From: Rhodoferax sp.
GTDB lineage: Bacteria > Pseudomonadota > Gammaproteobacteria > Burkholderiales > Burkholderiaceae_C
Assembly: GCA_020048795.1 (NCBI GenBank)
Contig: JAIFMA010000036.1
Coordinates: 1 to 12,257 of the forward strand
Direction of reading: 5' to 3'
DNA: 12,257 nt
Shown here one piece after another: positions 7,180 through 12,257 of this stretch; within the stretch, counting starts at the first letter, position 1; the number at the start of each line of letters is the position of its first letter. The notes under the pieces were generated by a model. That model saw nothing but the letters and a program-made list of their open reading frames with translations, made no database searches and had not been told where the DNA came from. A program made the translations under genes and the position numbers.

Positions 7180-8286
7180 GTGAATACATCAGCAGTGCGC
7201 AAGGCCTACCAGTCAGAACTGGTGGCGCGTGGTTACAGTTCCGACCCGGCTCAGTTGCGAGCGGTAGCGGCTTTGGAGATTTGCGCGCGTGAGTGGGCCA
7301 AGTTCAAGGAAAAGCGATCCAATGCCTTCAAAAAACTGATCAACCGGCCTGATATTCCGCGTGGCGTTTACATGTACGGTGGTGTCGGGCGCGGCAAGAG
7401 TTTCCTGATGGATTGCTTTTATGGGGCGGTGCCACTCAAGCGCAAGACGCGGCTGCATTTTCACGAGTTCATGCGCGAGGTGCACCGGGAACTGGCTGGC
7501 ATGCAAGGAACCGCCAACCCGCTGGATTTGCTGGCACAGCGTATGTCGAAAAAATATCGGCTGATCTGTTTTGATGAGTTTCATGTGTCGGACATCACCG
7601 ATGCCATGATTCTTCACCGACTGCTGACGGCCTTGTTTGAAAATGGTGTCGGTCTGGTGACGACTTCCAATTTCAAACCGGATGATCTTTATCCCAATGG
7701 TCTTCATCGTGACCGCATTCTGCCGGCCATTGCCTTGCTCAACGACCGTCTGCAGGTCATCAATGTTGACAACGGTACCGATTACCGGGGGTGTACGCTG
7801 GAGCAGCTTGAGCTCTATCACATGCCTTTGGGCGAGGTGGCCGAAGCGGCCATGCTTGATGCATTTGAGCGTCTTACCGCGACCCACGATGAAGATCCGG
7901 TGCTGCAGATTGAAGCCCGAAAGATCCATGCCTTGCGCAGGGCCGGCGGCTTGGTCTGGTTTGATTTCAAGTCATTGTGCGGTGGCCCACGATCGCAGAA
8001 TGACTACCTGGAGATTGCCACCCAGTTTCACACGGTCTTGCTTAGCGGTGTGCCGCAACTGCTGCCACGCATGTCTGCCGAGGCCAGGCGTTTTACCTGG
8101 CTGATCGATGTGCTCTATGACCGTCGCGTCAAGCTGATCATGTCGGCTGAAGTGGCTGCAGAGCAGTTGTACACAGAAGGTCAAATGGCCAATGAGTTTG
8201 CGCGCACGGTGTCGCGCATCAACGAAATGCAGTCTGCTGCATTTCTGGCGCTGGACCGGCGTGACGTTGATACCCGCTTGACTTGA
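7180..8286 (+). CDS. zapE: Cell-division-associated ATPase of the AFG1/ZapE family
   Basis: P-loop ATPase of the AFG1-like family. In E. coli ZapE acts at the Z-ring late in division; the mitochondrial relatives have roles in protein quality control. The 368 residues show Walker A GGVGRGKS (67-74) following GVYMYG, and Walker B LICFDEF with Asp132/Glu133, followed by HVSDITDAM. LVTTSNFKPDDLYPNGLHRDRILP and the C-terminal SRINEMQS segment are typical of the family. The start is GTG at 7180, with a second in-frame GTG at 7195; neither has a visible Shine-Dalgarno sequence, because the leader is the palindromic repeat. It sits 66 bases after lpdA, an arrangement I recall from other Burkholderiales. 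It converges with the phosphatase gene. Confidence 0.93.
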   Translation: MNTSAVRKAYQSELVARGYSSDPAQLRAVAALEICAREWAKFKEKRSNAFKKLINRPDIPRGVYMYGGVGRGKSFLMDCFYGAVPLKRKTRLHFHEFMREVHRELAGMQGTANPLDLLAQRMSKKYRLICFDEFHVSDITDAMILHRLLTALFENGVGLVTTSNFKPDDLYPNGLHRDRILPAIALLNDRLQVINVDNGTDYRGCTLEQLELYHMPLGEVAEAAMLDAFERLTATHDEDPVLQIEARKIHALRRAGGLVWFDFKSLCGGPRSQNDYLEIATQFHTVLLSGVPQLLPRMSAEARRFTWLIDVLYDRRVKLIMSAEVAAEQLYTEGQMANEFARTVSRINEMQSAAFLALDRRDVDTRLT

Positions 8287-8295
8287 AACAGACCG

Positions 8296-8309
8296 GCCAG
8301 GTGACTGGC
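8296..8309. terminator. Short hairpin between convergent zapE and phosphatase genes
   Basis: GCCAG (8296-8300) and CTGGC (8305-8309) form a 5-bp stem with a 4-base loop in the 31-base gap between the two convergent stop codons. The position suits a shared bidirectional end of transcription, but no T run follows on either strand, so termination there would need Rho or another signal. Confidence 0.3.
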
Positions 8310-8317
8310 TGAACCGG

Positions 8318-9091
8318 CTATGGCGCTTGTCCTTCGAGCGGTTCAACCTTAACAATGGCCAGTGACAGGTTGTCACCGCCACCTTTGGCTCTGCTGCGTG
8401 CCTTCTCAATCAAAAACTCACTGGCATCTCTGGCTGACAGGGTTGCCAGTACCGAGCCAAGTTCCGTGTCGCTGAAGTAGTGCCAGACACCGTCACTGCA
8501 AACCAATAAGGTATCTCCGTGCCTCAGTTTGGGAATGAAATCAACGTCCAGAGGCGGGTCTTTGTCGGTTCCCAGGCAACCCATCAAGATATTGGAGCGC
8601 GGATGATTGTTGGCCTCTTCTGCAGTGATCTCACCCTGATTGACCAGCGTTTGGACATAGGAGTGGTCGAGCGTTCGTTTGACCAGTTGTCTGTCACGGA
8701 AAAAATAGATCCGGGAGTCGCCAGCGTGTACCCAGTGACAGCTTCCATCCGGATTGATCAGGAAGCTAGCCACGGTGCTGTGAGGTTCTTCTTCAGAGGA
8801 AATGGCTGTCAGTTTGATCACGGTATGCGCTTCCAAGGCCAATTGTCTGAGAGTGGCCACCGGATCGTCTGAGTCGGGTCCGTAGCGCTCGAACAGTTGC
8901 CTGGCGGTCAGCATGACTTGGTCAGAGGCCTTGCGGCCACCACTTCGTCCACCCATGCCATCGGCCAAAATCGCCATCAGACAGCCCTTGGCACGAGGAT
9001 GCATCAGCAGAGCAACCTGGTCCTGCTGGTAGTCGCGATCACCTTTGTGAATTCCTGTGGCGGCCGTCAGCCGATAACCTTTGGTAGTCAT
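8318..9091 (-). CDS. PP2C-family serine/threonine protein phosphatase
   Basis: Metal-dependent PP2C-type phosphatase that removes phosphate from Ser/Thr residues; probably cytosolic, as no signal peptide or membrane segment is visible. The 257 residues are a stand-alone catalytic domain with the metal and phosphate motifs intact: RDYQQD ending at Asp24, LADGMGG (Asp44), HAGDSR (Asp125), SDGVW (Asp200) and GGDNLS (Asp240/Asn241). The ATG lies 4 bases after the bamD stop, and the GGTGAG overlapping that stop could serve as its ribosome-binding site, which suggests co-transcription and coupled translation with bamD. No partner kinase gene is visible in the window, so its substrates are unknown. 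Relatives are often paired with Hanks-type kinases, but that cannot be assumed here. Confidence 0.92.
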   Translation of the reverse strand: MTTKGYRLTAATGIHKGDRDYQQDQVALLMHPRAKGCLMAILADGMGGRSGGRKASDQVMLTARQLFERYGPDSDDPVATLRQLALEAHTVIKLTAISSEEEPHSTVASFLINPDGSCHWVHAGDSRIYFFRDRQLVKRTLDHSYVQTLVNQGEITAEEANNHPRSNILMGCLGTDKDPPLDVDFIPKLRHGDTLLVCSDGVWHYFSDTELGSVLATLSARDASEFLIEKARSRAKGGGDNLSLAIVKVEPLEGQAP

Positions 9092-9095
9092 GAAC

Positions 9096-9911
9096 TCACC
9101 AGAGTTTCCACCACGGCTGTGTTCTGGCCTTGAAACCTTGTGTCAGGTAAGGGGTCCGGGGGTAGTTCTTTTCAAGGATACGCATCGTGTCATCGCGCAA
9201 CTCGGACATATTCAAGGCATCGTAAGACTTGACCATGATGAAAAGGGCTTCTTCGAGTGCTGGCACACTCTGGAATTCACTAACTGCTGTTTGGGCACGG
9301 TTGATCGCAGCAAGGTAAGCGCCACGTTCAAAGTAGTAGCGTGCCACATGAACCTCAGATTGCGCCAGAGAGTTCACCACATAATTCATGCGTGCCCTGG
9401 CATCCGGTGTATAGCGGGAGTCGGGATAACGCGTTGACAGTTCCTTGAAAGCCTCAAATGAGTCCTTGGCTGATTTTTGATCTCGTTCAGAAAGGTCCTG
9501 CTGGGTGATGGCCGAAAACAATCCAAGGTCATCATTAAAATTGACGATTCCTTTGAGATACAGGGCGTAATCGATTGCCGGACTGGCTGGATGAAGTTTC
9601 ATGAAACGGTCCAGCGTTGCCACAGCCTGAACCGGATCACCATTTTTGTAATGGGCATAGGCTTTGTCGATCTGGGCCTGTTGCGCCAATGGCGTTCCAG
9701 CGGCACGACCTTCGAGCTTTTCAAAAAGAGGAATCGCCTTCTCGTAAGCTCCCGTACTTAGCTCATCTTTGGCCTCAGCATAAATTTTATTTGGACTCCA
9801 GCCGACCGTAGGATCTTTGGCAGTGGATGAGCAGGCACTCAGCAACACGGCGACTCCAGCCAAAACCAGGCTAAAGACCATTGATAATTTAGAACCGGGC
9901 ATGGAGGACAT
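9096..9911 (-). CDS. bamD: Outer-membrane protein assembly lipoprotein BamD (ComL)
   Basis: Essential lipoprotein of the BAM complex that binds BamA and substrate beta-barrel precursors on the periplasmic face of the outer membrane. The 271 residues begin with a lipoprotein signal peptide, with lipobox LSAC placing the lipidated Cys at residue 27. TPR-type helical repeats follow from about 38 to 260, including YAEAKDELSTGAYEKAIPLFEKLE, the ARYYFERGAYLAAINRAQ segment and the terminal NYPRTPYL. The C-terminus ends in PWWKLW. The longest frame starts at 9911; Met4 (9902) has a better-placed purine stretch (AAGAAAG, 9 bases upstream) and leaves a normal signal peptide, so the true start may be either. 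The 5' end overlaps the rluD control region. Confidence 0.95.
   Translation of the reverse strand: MSSMPGSKLSMVFSLVLAGVAVLLSACSSTAKDPTVGWSPNKIYAEAKDELSTGAYEKAIPLFEKLEGRAAGTPLAQQAQIDKAYAHYKNGDPVQAVATLDRFMKLHPASPAIDYALYLKGIVNFNDDLGLFSAITQQDLSERDQKSAKDSFEAFKELSTRYPDSRYTPDARARMNYVVNSLAQSEVHVARYYFERGAYLAAINRAQTAVSEFQSVPALEEALFIMVKSYDALNMSELRDDTMRILEKNYPRTPYLTQGFKARTQPWWKLW
9903..9907 (+). promoter_or_regulatory. Shine-Dalgarno GGAGG deciding the rluD TTG start
   Basis: GGAGG at 9903-9907 stands 9 bases before TTG at 9917. No in-frame ATG lies near, so this site supports the rare TTG start. The same bases are codons 2-3 of the longest bamD frame on the other strand. Confidence 0.7.
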
Positions 9912-9916
9912 CTTTC

Positions 9917-10945
9917 TTGAGCAACACCAAATCGATTATATCGACCCTGCCTGCTTTGCCGGACCATGACGCGGCCGAATTGGCTGAAGGCGAGTTTGAG
10001 CTACGTGAGTTGGTATTTGGCGCAGAACATCACAATCAACGGATAGACCGTGCATTGGTCGATCTGGTTCCCGAGTTTTCTCGCAGCTATTTGCAACAAT
10101 TGATTGACAGTGGTGCGGTGTGTGTCAACGGCCGGGTGGTTGGCAAAACATCGCTTCGAATCAAATTAACTGATCGAGGCAGCATTGAACTCAGACCAAC
10201 ACCACAAAGTCAGTCATTTAAAGCCGAGCACATGACGCTTGATCTGGTGCATCAGGATCAGTATTTGCTGGTTATCAACAAGCCTGCAGGTCTGGTGGTG
10301 CATCCGGCACCGGGAAATTGGAGTGGCACATTGATGAATGGGCTGCTGGGCTTTGATTCGCAGGCGTTCCTGTTGCCGCGCGCCGGGATCGTACATCGAT
10401 TGGATAAAGACACCAGCGGTTTGATGGTTGTCGCACGTCGTCGCGAGGTGATGGACGCTCTGGTGCGCGCTATTGCCGCCAGGGAGGTCAAACGTCAGTA
10501 CCTGGCGCTGGCGCATGGGTCATGGCGAGACTTGAAGTCGCGCCAGATCGATGCCCCAGTGGGCAGGGATCCAGGCAATAGATTGCGAATGGCGGTGGTC
10601 AATTTGGCGCTGCATTCTGGTAAACCGGCAAGAACCGACGTGGAATGCCTGGCCAATTCTGACTTGGGCTGTCTGGTTCAATGTACCTTGCATACCGGAC
10701 GAACCCATCAAATCAGGGTTCACATGGCATCCTTGTCCCACCCGTTGGTCGCCGATCTGCTTTACGGCGGTAGCCTGTCGGCAGGCATGCGTCGCCAGGC
10801 TCTGCATGCTGTCAAGTTGGCGTTCGTTCATCCGGTCACGCAAGAACCATTGATTTTTACGGCACCGGTCCCAGCGGATATGCAGTCGGCATTGGTTTTG
10901 TGGGGGCTCCAGTACAATCCAGATGACGTTCGACCAGCGCACTAG
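9917..10945 (+). CDS. rluD: 23S rRNA pseudouridine synthase RluD
   Basis: Converts specific uridines of helix 69 of 23S rRNA (positions 1911, 1915 and 1917 in E. coli) to pseudouridine, supporting ribosome assembly. The 342 residues comprise an acidic N-terminal extension, an S4 RNA-binding domain (about 41-95, QRIDRALVDLVPEFSRSYLQQ), and the RluA-type catalytic domain. That domain contains NKPAGLVVHPAPGNWSGTLMN and the active-site HRLDKDTSGLMVV, where Asp163 is the catalytic residue. CTLHTGRTHQIRVHM is the RNA-contacting motif of the family. It starts at TTG, supported by GGAGG nine bases upstream. The divergent bamD neighbour is the usual one for rluD and supports RluD over RluA or RluC. 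The gene often downstream of rluD, pgeF (yfiH), is absent here; scpB follows after 102 bases. Confidence 0.93.
   Translation: MSNTKSIISTLPALPDHDAAELAEGEFELRELVFGAEHHNQRIDRALVDLVPEFSRSYLQQLIDSGAVCVNGRVVGKTSLRIKLTDRGSIELRPTPQSQSFKAEHMTLDLVHQDQYLLVINKPAGLVVHPAPGNWSGTLMNGLLGFDSQAFLLPRAGIVHRLDKDTSGLMVVARRREVMDALVRAIAAREVKRQYLALAHGSWRDLKSRQIDAPVGRDPGNRLRMAVVNLALHSGKPARTDVECLANSDLGCLVQCTLHTGRTHQIRVHMASLSHPLVADLLYGGSLSAGMRRQALHAVKLAFVHPVTQEPLIFTAPVPADMQSALVLWGLQYNPDDVRPAH
9935..9940 (-). promoter_or_regulatory. Candidate -10 element for bamD inside rluD
   Basis: On the minus strand these bases read TATAAT, a perfect -10 hexamer, 23 bases upstream of the longest bamD start. On the plus strand they are rluD codons 7-8, including ATA, an isoleucine codon expected to be rare in this GC-rich genome. 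The -35 region at the proper distance is a poor match (TCCGGC or neighbours), so an activator or alternative geometry would be needed. This is an inference from sequence alone. Confidence 0.4.
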
Positions 10946-10983
10946 CGGGGCCCAGCATGCACCACCGAGTTGTAGGTCGGTCT

Positions 10984-10997
10984 TGATGACGTCATCA
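10984..10997. promoter_or_regulatory. Perfect 14-bp palindrome, candidate operator
   Basis: TGATGACGTCATCA is its own exact reverse complement with no spacer, lying 51 bases before scpB in the rluD-scpB gap. A zero-spacer palindrome is unlike an RNA hairpin, because no loop is available, and suits a dimeric DNA-binding protein. No regulator is encoded nearby and I cannot assign one. Confidence 0.5.
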
Positions 10998-11010
10998 CAA
11001 CCATAATCGT

Positions 11011-11016
11011 TTGACA
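11011..11016 (+). promoter_or_regulatory. Consensus -35 hexamer before scpB
   Basis: TTGACA is a perfect -35 match. At a 16-base spacing the candidate -10 is TGGAAT (11033-11038), four of six bases correct. That would start transcription only a few bases before the scpB ATG, giving a near-leaderless message. It overlaps the terminator-like hairpin at 11014-11033, so one of the two readings is probably wrong. Confidence 0.25.
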
Positions 11017-11033
11017 CCCATGCGGTGTTTTTT
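11014..11033 (+). terminator. Terminator-like hairpin after rluD
   Basis: ACACC (11014-11018) pairs with GGTGT (11024-11028) around a 5-base loop, and the T run continues to 11033 (six T from 11028). This has the form of a short intrinsic terminator for rluD. It lies only 14 bases before the scpB ATG, so it could also act as an attenuator. The stem is short, which limits confidence. Confidence 0.5.
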
Positions 11034-11047
11034 GGAATCGACCCAGC

Positions 11048-11728
11048 ATGAACACGCTGGATGCCAGGCGCATCCTTGAAACCGCACTGATTTGTTCGCC
11101 GCAGCCTTTGAGTTTGCGCGACATGCGCGTGCTTCTTGACGACACATTGAATCCAGACTCGATCAGGTTGGTATTGTCAGAACTACAGAACGAATGGTCT
11201 CAGGGGGGCGTTGAACTGGTCGCTTTGGCCAGTGGCTGGCGCTTTCAGAGTCGGCCGGAAATGCGCGTGTATCTGGATCGCTTGAATCCCGAAAAAGCGC
11301 CCAGGTATTCCCGAGCCACTTTGGAAACACTGGCGATCATTGCCTACAAGCAACCGGTGACGCGGGGTGATATTGAGAATATTCGTGGTGTGACAGTGAA
11401 TGCTGTCACACTTAAACATCTTGAAGATCGGGGCTGGATAGAAACCATCGGTCATCGTGATACCGTGGGACGACCTGCGCTGTTTGGAACCACGCGGTCT
11501 TTCTTGGATGACCTCGGCTTGCGCTCGCTAGATCAACTGCCATTGCTTGAATCGGGCGCCGATGCGTTGACTGGATGTAACGAGGTCATGGCAGGAAACG
11601 TTGCCAGACAATTGGAAATTGGTTCTGATATGCCTGAGCAGCAAGCCGGGAACCTGTTTATCTGCGCGAAGCCTGAATCGGAATCCGGCCAATGGGACCG
11701 ACCCAGCAGCACTGAGGTGAACCTTTGA
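11048..11728 (+). CDS. scpB: Segregation and condensation protein B
   Basis: Kleisin-interacting winged-helix protein that works with Smc and ScpA in bacterial chromosome condensation and segregation; cytosolic, on the nucleoid. The 226 residues show the family pattern: the N-terminal ILETALICSPQPLSLRDM helix-turn-helix, the LASGWRFQSRPEM strand, and the second winged helix with YSRATLETLAIIAYKQPVTRGDIENIRGV and the RGWIETIGHRDTVGRPALFGTT segment. A tail after about residue 165 is poorly conserved and of no obvious fold. The ATG at 11048 has only a weak GGAATC upstream. scpA is not adjacent; rluB follows after 10 bases with its Shine-Dalgarno overlapping the scpB stop, so the two are likely co-transcribed. 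Confidence 0.93.
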   Translation: MNTLDARRILETALICSPQPLSLRDMRVLLDDTLNPDSIRLVLSELQNEWSQGGVELVALASGWRFQSRPEMRVYLDRLNPEKAPRYSRATLETLAIIAYKQPVTRGDIENIRGVTVNAVTLKHLEDRGWIETIGHRDTVGRPALFGTTRSFLDDLGLRSLDQLPLLESGADALTGCNEVMAGNVARQLEIGSDMPEQQAGNLFICAKPESESGQWDRPSSTEVNL

Positions 11729-11738
11729 GGAAATCAAC

Positions 11739-12257
11739 ATGAGCGAATATGTCACCGAGTCTGGAACTGGCGAAGCGATACGCTTTGAGGACGTGGTATC
11801 CGGACAATTCGATGCTGAGGAAAACTCAACTGAGGTTTCGCCCAAAAAAAGGGTGTTGCCTGCGCAGCCTGAATCCCCCAAATTGCACAAGGTACTGGCG
11901 CAGGTCGGCATGGGTTCCCGACTGGAGATGGAGCAACTGATCATGGAGGGGCGAATCACGGTGAACAACGAACCCGCTCACATTGGCCAACGGGTGCAGT
12001 TTGGTGATCATGTCAAAGTCAATGGTAAACCGATAAAGTTCCGTATTGCGCCACCTCCAGCTCGCGTGATTGCTTACCATAAGCCTGCCGGGGAGGTTGT
12101 CAGCCACGACGATCCGCAGAATCGGCCAACGGTATTTCGCAAACTTCCCAAACTGTTTCAGGGCAAGTGGCAATCGGTGGGACGTTTGGACCTGAACACG
12201 GAGGGTTTGCTGTTGTTGACCAGCTCAGGTGAGTTGGCCAACAATTTGATGCATCCA
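11739..12257 (+). CDS. rluB: 23S rRNA pseudouridine synthase RluB, N-terminal part, cut by window edge
   Basis: RsuA-family synthase; E. coli RluB makes pseudouridine 2605 in 23S rRNA. The frame is open from ATG at 11739 to the last base, 173 codons without a stop. An acidic N-terminal extension of about 45 residues, with PKKRVLPAQPESPK, leads into an S4 domain (about 48-95, KLHKVLAQVGMGSRLEMEQLI). The start of the catalytic domain follows (VIAYHKPAGEVVSHDDPQNRPTVF). The active-site motif is GRLDLNTEGLLLLT with catalytic Asp151. GAGG at 11727-11730 sits 8 bases before the ATG and overlaps the scpB stop, indicating translational coupling. The scpB-rluB pairing supports RluB over RsuA, RluE or RluF; the missing C-terminus, often a long basic tail in betaproteobacteria, cannot be judged. 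Confidence 0.92.
   Translation, partial: MSEYVTESGTGEAIRFEDVVSGQFDAEENSTEVSPKKRVLPAQPESPKLHKVLAQVGMGSRLEMEQLIMEGRITVNNEPAHIGQRVQFGDHVKVNGKPIKFRIAPPPARVIAYHKPAGEVVSHDDPQNRPTVFRKLPKLFQGKWQSVGRLDLNTEGLLLLTSSGELANNLMHP

Noticed and set aside
9477..9761. Plus-strand frames opposite bamD, and similar frames opposite the phosphatase gene
   Set aside because: No start context or recognisable protein, and they overlap complete well-conserved minus-strand genes.

Overview
The window looks like core chromosome of a betaproteobacterium of the Burkholderiales, most probably a Comamonadaceae member of the Rhodoferax/Polaromonas type. I infer this from protein character, the sucA-sucB-lpdA-zapE order, the bamD/rluD divergent pair, and a two-copy intergenic palindromic repeat of a kind I associate from memory with that family. 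No mobile element, tRNA, rRNA or CRISPR array was seen. No gap between genes exceeds about 190 bases.

Layout. (1) Bases 1-1115 hold the C-terminal part of a propionate-CoA ligase (prpE), which begins before the window. (2) Bases 1304-7113 hold the 2-oxoglutarate dehydrogenase genes: sucA (E1), sucB (E2) and lpdA (E3). Together they convert 2-oxoglutarate, CoA and NAD+ to succinyl-CoA, CO2 and NADH. (3) zapE (AFG1-type ATPase) follows at 7180-8286. (4) Convergent to zapE, on the minus strand, are bamD (outer-membrane assembly lipoprotein) and then a PP2C-type Ser/Thr phosphatase gene only 4 bases downstream of bamD. (5) rluD (23S rRNA pseudouridine synthase) is divergent from bamD, with 5 bases between the two longest starts. 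(6) A 102-base gap carrying a perfect 14-bp palindrome and a terminator-like hairpin leads into scpB (chromosome condensation) and rluB (pseudouridine synthase), which runs off the right edge.

The genes are ordinary and well recognised, and I found no convincing undescribed multi-gene system. The points worth a second look are in the non-coding and overlapping sequence. They are a 59-base palindromic repeat in two gapless copies flanking lpdA, the second ending exactly at the zapE GTG start; reciprocal overlap of the bamD and rluD control regions, including a TATAAT inside rluD; an 11-bp perfect inverted repeat and two possible leader elements before sucA; and the palindrome plus hairpin before scpB. 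Base composition also drops visibly from the suc operon to zapE and everything to its right.
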